Shown in pieces: positions 1 through 11,264 of a DNA stretch of 64,000 nt (positions within the stretch are counted from its first letter, which is position 1; each line of letters starts with the position of its first letter). The notes under the pieces are model-generated. The model was not told the DNA's origin, ran no database searches, and saw only the letters and a program-made list of their open reading frames with translations. Source of the stretch: Dicyema japonicum (Eukaryota > Dicyemida > Rhombozoa > Dicyemidae); the NCBI GenBank assembly GCA_011109175.1, contig RDEW01000007.1, forward strand, positions 181,154 through 245,153. The letters are read 5' to 3'. Made by a program: the position numbers and the translations under genes.

Positions 1-1
1 G

Positions 2-1364
2 AAAGCGACTGGTCCTGATAATATACCTGCAGAGTTAAAACATAGAGGTCCCGCAAACAGTAACCAATAATTCTATTATCGGTCTTACGGAAAACCCTCT
101 CTATCATTGTATTAAATCGAATCAAAGGGAAAGTCGACAAATTCTTATCACCTGGACAAAGCGGTTTCAGGAAAAAAAGATCAACCGCCGACATAGTATG
201 GACGCACAGATGGTCTGGCGCTATATGTCAGAAATACAAAAAATGCATAGAAGTTCTGGGGATCGACATGAGTCGTGCATTCGACTCTGTACACAGGGGA
301 CTACTTATTAACATTCTGAATACATTTCTAGACACGGATGATGTTAGAATTATTTCCTTGCTCCTAGAAGATACTCACCTGGCTGTCAAAATCGGAAATA
401 CCGCTTCCAATTTTTTTAAAACCACTCGGGGAGTTCCACAAGGGGATTCGTTGTCTCCTATTCTATTTATTATTTATCTTGAGGCTGCACTGAGGGATTT
501 CAGATTATCCATTAAAGGAAAATATTATAAGTTGATTTACGCAGACGATCTGGACTTTGTATCGGATGATTCTGAAGTTCTCAAGTACATAAACGAACAT
601 CTTCCTAACATTTTCCAAAAATGGTTCTTGAAGATAAACACTGACAAAACGGAATTTACATCATTCAGCCGTGCAGAGAGGATATCCGACGAGACGTGGA
701 GAAGACATAAGAAGGTCGGATCGCTCTTGGGGGACGAGGAAGATGTAGCTCGACGGAAAATCCTTGCATCTGGTGCTTTCAGAAGCCTATCTAAAATATG
801 GAGTTCGGAAAGAAGACTGTGGAAATATAAAGCTTATGATATACAAATACTTTGTTGTGCCCATCCTAATATATAACTGTGGGACATGGGGTTTGTCTAA
901 ACAGGCAATGGAGTCTATTGACAGTTTCGACCGCAATATGCTTCGGAAGGCACTTAATATTCACTACAAAATGAAGATCAAAAACGAACAATTATATAAG
1001 TTGAGCAAAACAGAACCATTATCCATGGAAATCAGAAGATCGAGATTGAGACTGTTCTGTCACATTCTGAGGATAGACCTGGGTGTCTTGGCAAATCACG
1101 TAATAGATGAATATTTCATGGAAAAAACAAAATCATTCCGAAGAAGGCCTAGAACAACCTTACTTATCACGTTAAATGAGGACCTAAAAGCCATATGCAG
1201 GGAGTTGAAAACAATGGATGACCTCGATGAACTAAGAGATCTTGCGAAACGGAGAGGCCTTTGGATGCGATTGATGCAAAGAGTGGCCGCCGCGGCTCAA
1301 GAGAACCTTAATTGACTTTTGTTTTTTTATGTGTTCTCGGCAGTGCTGATAATAATAATAATTA
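2..1364 (+). pseudogene. LINE reverse transcriptase, 5'-truncated by window edge (family shared with 11.3-15.5 kb)
   Basis: Non-LTR retrotransposon reverse transcriptase entering from the left edge. The first codons read KATGPDNIPAELK, the usual RT start; a frameshift or deletion follows near 40-100, then an open frame from about 112 to 876 carries FLSPGQSGFRKKRST, the catalytic-core start DMSRAFDSV (from 265), GVPQGDSLSP (about 430) and YADDLDFVS (about 538), the YxDD active site. Near 840 the frame shifts by one and continues to 1315 as the thumb and C-terminal region (VPILIYNCGTWGLSK, then RLRLFCHILRID). The 3' end is a short TAA-type microsatellite tail around 1348-1364. The protein is closely related to the minus-strand element at 11.3-15.5 kb (same KINT-K-TE motif and LLG-E block). 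Two frame breaks make it a pseudogene as read. Confidence 0.88.
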
Positions 1365-1848
1365 AGAGTGAACAGATCTCCTGTGAGTGAATGACCATTA
1401 CTTCACAGGGCCGACTCAAACAAACATTCATAAGAAAAAAAGGAATAATTTTTAGAAATACGTACAGAAATCTCTTTAAATATAATTTTGGTTTGAAAGG
1501 AATTTTCCAAGTTTTGATAAATTATGCAAAATTCTTCTTTCTGGAGATTGAACATATTTACCCAAGAGGGAATACCTTTTATTTTTTAAACAACTACTGA
1601 AATTCAGGGAGTTGATTTTATGGAAATAATTAAGGAGGAGATGTTTGTGAATCAAAATACATCGTCAGAGTTGTCCGATAAACTATGTTTAGAACACAAA
1701 CGAGTTATCTTTTAAAAAGTTATCATTATAGATTCTAGGGACACCCGAAAATGACTACATAAAACATTCAGGAAAGGTTCAGAAAACCTCATTCTTCAGG
1801 GTCTGTTCGATGCAAGTTTAGTGTGGGCACGTCCATCGGCGTCAGAAG
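1365..1848. other. Unassigned AT-rich interval
   Basis: Flank between the LINE 3' tail and the hAT element. A 69-codon open frame lies at 1391-1600 but is Lys/Phe/Ile-rich with no recognisable motif. About 50 bases before the hAT insertion the plus strand stays open and continues in frame beyond the element (after 3779), so the hAT appears to have inserted into an older, unrecognised open stretch. Confidence 0.4.
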
Positions 1849-1856
1849 GTCTAAAC

Positions 1857-3770
1857 CAGGGGTTCCCAAACTTATTCAGGTCATAGTTGCCTTTAACAAA
1901 CTTTTTAATAATTAATGTGAACAATGATGTTGCAAAAAGTTAGAGACAAGTTTCTCAATATTTGGGTTCATGCTTGTAAGCCTAATTCGTAATCTCCTCT
2001 TTCAACAATGTCCAAGCGGTTTCTCCTTTTGGTAATTACCTGTGATACAATACTGAAGCCTCTCTCAACCAAATAAAGAAGTGGAGAAAGCAATAAAAAA
2101 ACAATTTTGATTTTTTCCATAACATATTTTTCAGGAATATCTTTTTGTAACCAAAAATCTTGATACGACCTGTGGTTAAAAGTGGGTTTAATTTCAAATC
2201 GTTTTTTAGCATAATTAGTTCCTCTTGACAACAAGATTGAACGTCATATTCTGAAAGGAGTCTATTACCCAATCTGGAACTTTTAATTCACATAAATCTT
2301 TGAAACGTCCCTTCATATCTTGTTCTTGAATGCTCAAATGTTCAATATAAATTTCGAAATTATCTTCAGAAAGGAAGTCTTTAAGACCGTGGAAATTGGA
2401 TTAATTCTTTCCTGCCAATATTCCTACAAAATAAAGGTAGTTTCGAACTAAAAGCAGAAATAAGTTACTTTGCCTAAATTAATTTAAAAATAATACCTTG
2501 TTTGAATTAATATCAGCAAATTTTAATTTCATTAAATTTAGCAAAAATATCTGTAAGTAAGCCTCATCATGTTTAACGGATTCTAGTTCCGGGCCAATTT
2601 AAGAGTTTAAAGAGTTGAAAAATTCTACAACACTACTGAACAGAGAGAAAATCCACGCCAAATAATAGCCATTTGATAACCACTATACTTCAGTATGTAT
2701 TAATAGTCGTTTTTCGATACATAGCACCTGAAAAAGACGTGAATTTAAAGGGTTGGATTTAATTTTGTTAATAGCAGAAATAGCTGTATTGAGAAAGTCA
2801 TGTAGACGACCATTTGTAAGGTACCCCATCAGTTGCACATGCAACTATATTTGTTAATGGTATATCTTTAAGACAGAGAAATTCATGGACTTTGTCGAAC
2901 ATTGATTTCTCCTTTGTATCAGTTTCAAGCTTTCGAACAAAAAGTAATTCCTGTATAATTCGACCATACATGACAAAACGTACATATACAAGCAATAATG
3001 TGCCATCCAGGAAGCATTGACTCATCTAATTGTAGATTGAATTTCGTATTTTTTAATATTAAACAAAGATCGTTTTCCACATTGAAAGCCATATCATCAA
3101 TACGTCTCTGTATCGTATTGTTGCTAAGCGAAATCGACTTAATAATATTCTGGGAAGGTTGGTGTATTACTGTTTTCAGTACTTCATGAATTGATAGTAT
3201 TATCAGTTCCTTCCCAATTGTGTGCAGTTTCCCCGACTTGGCGATAAGTAAAGCGATGCTATATGATGCAACAACGCATCACTATGTTTATTATTACTGG
3301 AGAATACTTTCTTCAGGCTTCGTTGATTTTTTTGTTTCCCCCGATACTTTTGAAAAACCGTCAGCGGCTTGTTGGAATTATTTGGATGGACCTATATTTT
3401 AATAAAATACAAAAACCATTCGTAAATGGTGACTTAATCTAGAAGGCTTCATAGCCTCGTTAGAAAATGACTTTGAGCATAATAATCAGCAAGGTTGTCT
3501 TTCATCAAAGGAAATGCGATGAAACCATATTTTAAATATTGAATATTATATTGACGAATTTTTTATTTAGTGTCTGCTCAATTGTTGAATAATACAAATA
3601 CACCGCAAATCACGCTAGTGTCAATTTAAATTACTGGTTCACCATACTGAAATTCTATTATATTAATAAGATGATATAAAATTTTACGAATAATTTATTA
3701 TCTCCCCAATAAATGATTTACTCATAAACGCCCCCTTTAAATTTTTTATCGGCCACTTTGGGAAACCCTG
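1857..3770 (-). mobile_element. hAT DNA transposon, complete ends, 8-bp target-site duplication
   Basis: A 1,914-bp element with short terminal inverted repeats: the left end begins CAGGGGTTCCCAAAC and the reverse complement of the right end begins CAGGGTTTCCCAAAG. It is flanked by the 8-bp direct repeat GTCTAAAC (1849-1856) and GTCTAAAT (3771-3778), the target duplication length typical of hAT elements. It contains a decayed transposase on the minus strand. Both ends and the duplication are directly visible; the family assignment rests on the transposase. Confidence 0.9.
1968..3640 (-). pseudogene. hAT transposase (ZBED5-like), degraded
   Basis: Translation of the minus strand in shifting frames gives the N-terminal part of a ZBED/hAT transposase (about 3,000-3,300: LHTIGEELIILS, then SLSNNTIQRRIDDM), the central RNase-H-like segment at 2798-3025 (LLLVYVRFVMYG, ACATDGVP, corresponding to the conserved T/C-TDGA block) and the C-terminal dimerisation region at 1968-2234 (FWLQKDIPEKY, then VERGFSIVSQVITKRRNRLD). 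These are the diagnostic blocks of ZBED5/FAM200-type hAT proteins. Multiple frameshifts separate them and no BED zinc finger was confidently read, so it is inactive. Confidence 0.82.
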
Positions 3771-3778
3771 GTCTAAAT

Positions 3779-4150
3779 TATTCAGATGGTTCGAAACAGG
3801 GAAAAGAAGAACCTCATGAATTATAAGCATGTTGTCATTTCAGGTAATATTGTCATCAGGAGACTATGATCGGGCACAAGAGATGAAAACTGGGGCAAAA
3901 TAAAGAAGGAACTCATCACGTGATGGTTTGGTTTTTACTATTGTCTTGATGTTGCTAAATAAAGTTGGATTGAATATCGTGTCTAAACTGTTAAAAGATA
4001 GATTACCATCCACTGGAATATTAAAAAAACTGATTGAACAAATAAGAATGTGAGATATTAATTTGCCATACCTTTCAGAAACCATTGAACTAAAGAGAAT
4101 CTTTTTACTACGCTATCATAACAAGAGAGTTTTGATATGTCACAGACAAA
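3779..4150. other. Unassigned interval
   Basis: No recognised gene. A 73-codon minus-strand frame at 3864-4085 has hydrophobic runs but no family resemblance. The plus strand is open for about 50 bases from 3779, apparently continuing the frame that was interrupted by the hAT insertion. Confidence 0.35.
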
Positions 4151-4159
4151 GTCCTATGC

Positions 4160-4990
4160 CAGGAGCTTTTAGCATACATCAGCCATAAATCGATAAAGTC
4201 GATCACTATAATAAAAAGAGCCATCGCGTCATTCTAGATTCACCCTTCCGCAGCCCTACAAGTCGCCTGATTAACCTGATAAAGTCAGACGTGCCCGTGC
4301 AAATAACGCCAGACGTTTCAACGGAGATCGGTTGGAGAGCGAACCAGTCTACTATGCCCTAGTACTTCCTTTTCAAATTTTCAAAAGAGATCGCAGTGGA
4401 ACACGCGTGCAAAGATGACTTAAGCGAATTCCCATTAGAGAAATGTCAATGCACATTGAATCCCAGCGAGTGAATCTCCCAGCGCTTTATCTGCATGACA
4501 TTGGATATCCTGCTTTCCTGTCATTTATCCCACCGAATCGGCATCGGTATTCCAAGCAGACGTCAAGGCTTATCTGAAGAGCAATTCCAACAAGGATTGA
4601 ATTCCAATCAAGTAGACTACCAACTGCACGTATGGGAAAGTATTGAGCTAGGACCCCGAATTATCAACAGACGCCTCATTAGACATGTACGACGATGGAT
4701 ATCTGCAGATTTTCAAAGTTCATTTAGCCTTTTTTCAAAACGGATTTCATCCCGTTCTTTTGAAAGGTAAAGTTCTTGAGAACACCAGTTTGTTGTCCAC
4801 TGCTATACAACCGTGTCAAGCAAAGGATCCAGACTTAATCCGGGGCAGGAACACAAGAATGAGTTGACCAAGGCACGACAGCTTGCGAAAGACGACATAG
4901 AGCTTCGAATTCCCAAATCGGCAGGATACCCTTAAACCTATTCAATCAAACCTTATAGGGAGCTGTCCTGGACAATTCAGTGCTATCAAA
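4160..4990 (-). pseudogene. Retroelement C-terminal (restriction-like endonuclease type) domain, decayed copy 1
   Basis: The minus strand encodes, with stops and shifts, a sequence clearly related to the element at 50.5-52.0 kb: SLDVCLEYRCRFGG then PMSCR and SAGR around 4,470-4,590, matching LDVCPEHRCRCGK, PLSCR and SAGR there. Further downstream on the same strand, near 4,230-4,340, is PISVETSGVICTGTSDFI, the VETSG block that ends this domain in invertebrate retroelements. The C-x-C-G...H/P-x-L/M-S-C and VETSG signatures belong to a domain seen at the C-terminus of RT proteins that start with a GLRPQHL-type core. Too decayed to be functional. Confidence 0.6.
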
Positions 4991-6635
4991 TCGGATATTT
5001 AGAAATTTCGAGAGAATCAGTCTTGTGCAAACAAGGGACCTTGTCATAACAACTAACTTTATAATATTTTTAGGTCAAAATTTGAAATCAAGTAAAGTAT
5101 TTGATCGATTTTAATTAATCTCTCATCTTACAATACCCAGAAGACGTTAGTTAATTAAGTAACCCCAGAAAACATTGGATGCTTGATAAGGAAGTATTTT
5201 TGGTTTAATTAGTGATGGAACTCAATCACTCCTAGTCTTAATTACATACGAGACTATCAGAGGATTACATTCTATTATGTCATAGGCTTATTCCAAACGA
5301 ATAATCTTATGCAGGAATACAAATGATTTCAATGGACGAATGTCAAGTGTGGACTAGATAATTTACACAATGATTACCGAATCATCCTCAGATCTTATAT
5401 ATTTGACATTTGCTAATATCATAGTGTTAATAATAAGGAAACATCGACTATGTCTCAAATAATTTTAAACACAAGCACAAAACTAATTGATTATTAAAGT
5501 AACCCCCAATAATAAACAAACAAAAGATAAACCCGAATCATGATCGAATATCGAAGGTTACACAAGCAATAACATTATTATTCTCATCTTTTGCAACAAC
5601 TTTAATCATAATTATAACAATCTAAAATAACAAAAATGTGTAACATTTCGTAAATTAATATTATATTGTTCATCAAAGGAAATGTAATAATTGTTTCCCT
5701 CAGCTAAAGCACAGTCTTTACAACAAAATTTTCTCTGTTCATAGCAAATATTCTTACGAGAAATAAAATAAGCCTTAATTTTACCAGTGAATGAGGTAGA
5801 ATTGAAATCTAATAATATCACAAAATTACCAGCATGAAAAGTTAATCTTCCAGTAATCAGACATTTCCTGAATAATATTGGAGTGACGTTAATTAAATTG
5901 GTGATTGTATTATGTTTACCATCTAAGTATAATTATTTACTATTACTGCAATTCTGATATGTTATATTTTTACAAGTGACAATATAAAATAAAATGCTGA
6001 GCCCCGTCACATACATTTTTTATTTAAATAAATTTTGTCAAAGAAAATAAATAAAAATATTTTATTTTACCAAGTATTAAAGATTTTATTAATACAAAAT
6101 GACCATCGATACAACGACGTTAAAACTTTCTCGAATGAGAAAAATTGACTGATTTAATAACAATAAACCTCCCAATTGTAACTATTGATATCAACTAAGC
6201 TTTTCACCGATCATCGAGACACGTTCTGAGCAGGGTGACTTTTACTAAAAATATGATTACTAGTGCGACTTTTGTCAATAATGTCAAAAATTCATATGTT
6301 CTTTAAAATTGTTTAAAACTTATATTTTTTAATCAAAAATATTATATTAAAAAAAAGTCATTAAGTAAAAATTTTGGGCAAAGTCAAAAAAAGGTCAAAA
6401 TTTAATTTTTAGGTCAATAAAGTCAAAATGATTTTTATTAAATTTTTATGATATATGATATTCTTTGAAAGTGAACATAAAGTTTGTAAAACTTGTTTGA
6501 GGGTATTGGTGTAAGTTATTTTTGAGTTTTTTACATGCATTTATTATAGAGTTAAAAAATTGGTTTGATCTAAGAAATCGATATAAATATGTGTGAATAC
6601 ACAAATAAATTTACTCCATAAAAAAACATAAAATT
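4991..6635. other. AT-rich intergenic DNA with one LINE-like 3' end
   Basis: No gene recognised in about 1.6 kb. Near 5,143-5,170 the minus strand reads CTGGGGTTACTTAATTAAC, almost the same as the end of the LINE at 17.6 kb, so a LINE 3' end may lie here. Between 6,270 and 6,430 there is a loose cluster of GTCA/GTCAAAA words without a regular period. A 69-codon minus-strand frame (5612-5821) has cysteine-rich and FYxR patches but no identifiable family. Confidence 0.4.
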
Positions 6636-7700
6636 TTATTGAACGCCGGTTATCCGGCTCACTGCCTTTGAGTCTCCATTAACAAAAGAAGTATTCCCAC
6701 CGTTTCTGATAAAGTTTGTATATTTGAACATCCAGAGAATGAGCCTTCTCAGTCTCGTCTGAAAACGATTCACGACTGGATTTCCACAAATACGAGCAGA
6801 AGTCTTAGCTACAACAATCATCTGTGAAATCTTCCACCGAATATTTATGGAAGCTAAGTGTCCCTACTGCGAAAAATTTGTTTCCACTTGGCGCGCTTCC
6901 TCTATTGTCACCACGTGGAGTTATATTCTTATCTGAGTAGAATTGAGCAATCGTTCTTCCAATTCGTCTATCCTGCCTTCTTGACACCTCTTCTCTTGTC
7001 CAGGCCCGCTTCGAGTTATACACAGCATTAAATACATCTAATGGATATCTGGGAGCGTCCGCACTTGTCTTTGCTGTTTTTGTTAGCCACCGGTTTTCTT
7101 CATTCGAAGGGAATGGGGGAAATAAATAAATGAGTGGCGTTAAATCTCAGTTTGGCATACTTAATCTCGGATAATATCTGAACTATGACTCTGGATGAGA
7201 TTCTAAATGCAATTTCAAACACTTGACGCAGGAAGATTATCCCTGTTAGGATCCCAAAGGCCTGCCACCACAATTTTGCCTCTGCTCCTGCTTCCTGTAA
7301 CGAGAAAGTAATTCTCAATGATTCAACGAGATGATGCTTATCTTTTCCCAGGTACTTGCACTGGGCCTAGAATCGAAGCCTACTCTCTTACAAAAGCCGT
7401 GTTTGTCAAGTCTAATTAAAGCACAATTGACTATCTTGATGTAATCCAGGGAGGAATTTACTGCAAATTTATACTTTCGAGGGCTCATTCATCGGTCAAC
7501 CTTCCTCTGGGTCTGATAATCTTGTTCATACGCTAAAAAGATACTAATCGAGGGAGATCTAACTGTTTGAAAAGTGTGTACCGACTTTAGCCCAATGAAT
7601 TGCTCCCCTGAGACAGTTTCTCTTATGAAAGCAAAATACCTTCCAATGCCAGATGATCTTTGTACACCCGTCTTTCATGAGTGATGCTCTCAGATCATAT
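6636..7700 (-). pseudogene. Unrecognised degenerate protein-coding stretch
   Basis: A chain of minus-strand open stretches in different frames: about 7,700-7,500 (IGRYFAFIRETVSGEQF), 7,450-7,320 (SSLDYIKIVNCALIRLDKHG), 7100-7318, 6805-7023 (AWTREEVSRRQDRRIGRTI, then NITPRGDNRGS) and 6636-6821. The content is mixed and charged rather than AT-driven, and is richer in G+C than its surroundings, which suggests a former coding region, probably of a mobile element. I do not recognise the family. Evidence is only codon-like composition and consecutive open frames on one strand. Confidence 0.35.
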
Positions 7701-7789
7701 CAATTACTTAGAATTAAAGAAATTTAAAATGTTAACTTGCATATGAATGTGAAATCATTTGCTTCCATCGATGTGGAATAAGGAATGAT

Positions 7790-8260
7790 CGAATAAGGGA
7801 GGAGTTAAGTGACAAAAGGACGCCTCTAGGCAAGTTTCCTTTGCTGGCAACCGCTGCATTTTGGAACTCATTGTCTCAACTCCCTGACGGGATGTCAATA
7901 TTCTTATTTGCTAATGGTCGGATCCTGGTTTGAGATACTACGTGTGTTGATGAATACTCTAGAAAAATTTTTAGGCTTCAGTCTCGTACCTAGGTTATGC
8001 TTTTAAGCAAGTCGAGGATCAGAAGAGAATGAAGTACTCAAACATTTCGGAGGATCAGTTATTTGTCCCATTTGCTGTTGAGAAGTCAAGAATCCTTGGC
8101 CCACAAGCGGAAGATCGTCGGATCAGTTCAATGATCCAAAGAGTCACCAAGGATTTACGTCAAACTAGATGGCTTTGATAGCTTATCTCGATAGTGATTA
8201 TCAGAGGAAACAGTCATTCAAGCTCCCTAATTAATTACTTATTTTTGACTAAATAAATTC
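7790..8260 (+). pseudogene. Retroelement C-terminal (restriction-like endonuclease type) domain, decayed copy 2
   Basis: On the plus strand the translation gives LPDGMSIFLFANGRILV followed by D-TTCVDEYS (7,890-7,955), then RMKYSNISEDQLFVPFAVE (about 8,025-8,085), GPQAEDRRISSMIQRV and a final RGNSHS. These match the DGKRPDGxTL, WDxTCVDTL, PxAVETxG and QRxSxxIxRGN blocks of the C-terminal domain found in the elements at 4.2-5.0 and 50.5-52.0 kb. Stops and shifts interrupt it. It ends only about 120 bp before the PUS3 start codon. Confidence 0.65.
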
Positions 8261-8382
8261 ATTTAAAAAATTAAAATAATAATTTAAATATAATGAAACG
8301 TGGAATAACCTATATATTGTCAGTTTGTGTTATTGTTATTGCATAGAAATTAATTAAGTATTGATTATAATATTATAGTAGA

Positions 8383-9477
8383 ATGGATAGAGTTGATTCA
8401 TTTGACAGAGATCTGTCCAAAATGACCAAGGAGGAACTAATTAGTCATATTCATAAACTTGAGAATACTCACCGAGATCCACCTTTAAAATCTCGTGCTA
8501 AACTAATGCGTCGTCGTGATAGAATATCCGAAATAAGTGAAACAAGACACGTGGCATTATTAGTAATGTATTTTGGATGGAATTATGGAGGAATGGCTAA
8601 ATTGGGATTGAATGAGGGTGATTTAAGTGTGGAATATCAAATTATATTAGCTTTGGACAAACTTGGTCTTGCAAATATGGATTGCATACTTCAAAGATGC
8701 GGAAGGACAGACAAGGGAGTCTCTGCTATTTCTCAAGTTGTTTCATTAAAACTTAAATCTAATCTAAATTACAATAAGGAGTTCAACTACACAACCATGC
8801 TGAATTCAGTACTTCCAACAGATATTAGGATTTTGGCATGGTCTCCTGTATCAGAGACGTTTAATGCTAGATTTTCATGTAAAAGTAGAACATATGTCTA
8901 TTATTTCCCGCCAAATGGGTTTAATATTCAAAATATGAATAAAGCTGCTCAATATTTAATTGGGACTCATAATTTTTCTAATTTTTGTTGTAAATCAGAA
9001 ATTCAAACAACTGTTCGTACAGTATTGGAAGCTGAAGTGAGCATACAAGAATCATTGGCCCAATTTAAAGTAAAAGCAACAGGATTCCTTTATCATCAAG
9101 TTAGAATGTTTATTCACTGCCTTTTGTTGATTGGTAAAGGATTAGAGGATATTGACTTGATTCAACGTTTACTGAATACGGAATTAATACCAGAGAGACC
9201 AACGTATGGTCCTGCCCCAGCCTTTCCTCTTGTTTTCTTTGATGCATCTTATCCGGAGGATGAGTTAAATTGGAATTATGATTCATATGCCTTGGAGAGA
9301 TCCTATTCACTATTATATAAGGAGAGAATTCAATTGGAGACAAAAACACAAGTAATTAAATTAGCAGAACAGACTATTAAACAAAGAATATGTGATTCTA
9401 AAGTTATCGAGGATTTATCTATTTCCAAGCTATTCCTCAATAAATCTGGAAATAATTATAAAAATGTTATTAAATAA
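8383..9477 (+). CDS. PUS3: tRNA pseudouridine(38/39) synthase PUS3
   Basis: Intact 364-aa protein that isomerises uridine to pseudouridine at positions 38/39 of tRNA anticodon arms. An N-terminal helix (KEELISHIHKLENTH, residues 16-30) resembles the coiled segment of animal PUS3/yeast Deg1. The TruA-fold core follows: LLVMYFGWNYGGM (59-71), the catalytic loop RCGRTDKGVSA with nucleophile Asp110, ARFSCKSRTYVYYF (about 162-175), GTHNFSNFCC and the active-site RMF-H block FLYHQVRMF. It is somewhat shorter at the C-terminus than vertebrate PUS3. The start is the first ATG after an in-frame AT-rich leader. No intron is needed, unlike the other genes here. No neighbouring host gene lies within 10 kb, only transposon remains. 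Confidence 0.95.
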   Translation: MDRVDSFDRDLSKMTKEELISHIHKLENTHRDPPLKSRAKLMRRRDRISEISETRHVALLVMYFGWNYGGMAKLGLNEGDLSVEYQIILALDKLGLANMDCILQRCGRTDKGVSAISQVVSLKLKSNLNYNKEFNYTTMLNSVLPTDIRILAWSPVSETFNARFSCKSRTYVYYFPPNGFNIQNMNKAAQYLIGTHNFSNFCCKSEIQTTVRTVLEAEVSIQESLAQFKVKATGFLYHQVRMFIHCLLLIGKGLEDIDLIQRLLNTELIPERPTYGPAPAFPLVFFDASYPEDELNWNYDSYALERSYSLLYKERIQLETKTQVIKLAEQTIKQRICDSKVIEDLSISKLFLNKSGNNYKNVIK

Positions 9478-10305
9478 GTTTTTATTTAAAATTAATATTT
9501 TTTTATATTTAGTAATAATTTTGACATTTTCATATTACCTTTATTAAATATTTAATAAATTTGGTCATTTCTATTCTCCACTCTAAACTAATGTTCAATG
9601 TCCAGTCTGATTACATCAACCTTTATTCATTGAGACATTCTCTGGGCACTCCATTGGGATGTCCTCTCGACCTTAAATATTATAGATGTCCTCTCGACCT
9701 TAAATATTATTATGGATAAATTAGATTTCAATAATTTTAGATAGTTTTTTTAGGAGCGAAGGGATTTTCCACTCATTTCTCTAGTTGCCTAGACCATAAT
9801 GAGATTGTACGCGAATCGGTCGCATTGTTTTGCTTATAATTTAGCTAAAAATTATAAGTCATAATTTTTTATTGTTAAAACAAAATAAACAAAAAAATCA
9901 TCCAACAACCAGCAGCGATCATGAGGATCACCTGTTCGTGCAAAAATCTGATTCCTAGACGACTCAAGAATTCAGAGTCACAGGTCCAAGAAAATTATAC
10001 GATTCAACAGCGACTGGAACAAACAAAAAACCTCAGTTAGGATCGCGTACTTTGCCCGTTTGACCACGGAGTCTTCTCAGTAGCAGAACAGGCGGCCCTG
10101 AAGGGACGTGTGAATTATCGATTTAGTCCTGACGTTAAAAAGCTTCAGAAACCCTGTTGTAGATCATCAGTTTATATAAGAAACAGATTCACAACCATGA
10201 ATTATATTAAAAAGTAAATTGACTCTAATAACTATTCTGACACACGTGTCAAACCCACGACCTGTTATCTATTATAAAAAGAATTGATATCCACAAACTT
10301 AGAAG
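9478..10305. other. Intergenic DNA downstream of PUS3 with a 27-bp tandem repeat
   Basis: No gene recognised. Two adjacent 27-bp copies starting GATGTCCTCTCGACC occupy 9658-9684 and 9685-9711, differing only at the last base. A 10-bp-arm hairpin (CTTATAATTT...AAAATTATAAG) lies near 9,835-9,860. The stretch 9,900-10,150 is less AT-rich and may be an old element, but no frame is recognisable. Confidence 0.45.
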
Positions 10306-11262
10306 ACAGGGGTGTCAAACTCATTTCGAGGGCCGCATTATGTAATAATTTTGCGTCGAGGGCTGCATGTATAATGAACAAAATAATAGAACCTTAATAA
10401 TTAAATCACCACCCTTTAATTTTCTTTTTTGGATACAATTTTTGATATCTCGAGTTTAGCTATTCATGTAATTCCTATTTTTATTATAGCGGATAAATTC
10501 ATATCGTTTTTTCCTGGCGATGAGCAGCCGGTTCTGCTTAGCAGGCGATAAGCGATCTTGTTCTTTGAGTAGTTTTTGTCAATTTCATAAATGGAAGAAG
10601 CTGTTCACGCATATATGTCGAACCAAACATTGCAATGATTTTTGTCGCAAACTTTTTATAGTTTTTAAACTTTCTAAAAAGATATGAAAAGAAAGCAGGT
10701 ATTCCAACCTCCAAATATTTAGCTTTAAGTATATAATCTGATTGGACTTCCAATAGTTCCATTTGCAAGCTTTTATATGTTTTTCATTTCGTCTTTGTTT
10801 TGTCATTTCCATAAATAGAATTATTTCCGGTCTAAACAAATAAAATCTTTAACAACTTTATGAAGTGATAATCAGAGGACTGGAGTGTAAAAAGGAATAT
10901 CGCTGAACTGGTTATTAATATCAGCAGTTTACTAAACTGCTGATGATTGAGGGCATGATTTCTGATATATTTACTGTCTTGTCGTCCAATCATATTCGGA
11001 GCACTATCGGTGTACAAACAACAAATTTTTCAACTCAAACCCATAATCAAAGAGAATTTGTAGTAGTTTTACAAAGCAACATATTTACAAGGAATTGTTT
11101 GATGAAATCACCATCGCAAAATTATTTTTCATTCACCGCAAGCACTCTGCTGATTTCATAGCTTGCAGTAACTGATGCAGTACTTAGATTATGATTTTTT
11201 GTGTGATGAGTCTGTAACGCAATTCATTTATCTTTAAAACACGCATTGGACCTTCTTGGTTA
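10306..11262 (-). mobile_element. hAT transposon fragment (GTF2IRD2/SCAND3-like transposase)
   Basis: The left end starts CAGGGGTGTCAAACTC at 10,306, a classic hAT terminus followed by GAGGGCCGC. The minus strand carries a decayed, internally deleted transposase: CDGDFIKQFLV (about 11,080-11,110), TDSAPNMIGRQ (about 11,000), LNHQQFSKLL (about 10,940), ELLEVQSDYILKAKYL (about 10,700-10,760) and MFGSTYMREQLLPFMKLTK (about 10,570-10,640), the last being the diagnostic FGSTY-CEQ-FS-MK dimerisation block. Catalytic parts between the N-terminal and C-terminal blocks are missing. No matching right terminus was found before the adjoining LINE 3' tail at about 11,262, so the element is probably truncated there. 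Confidence 0.78.
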
Positions 11263-11264
11263 AT

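Noticed and set aside
6270-6430. Operator-like cluster of GTCA words
   Set aside because: No constant spacing or dyad symmetry; consistent with low-complexity AT-rich sequence.
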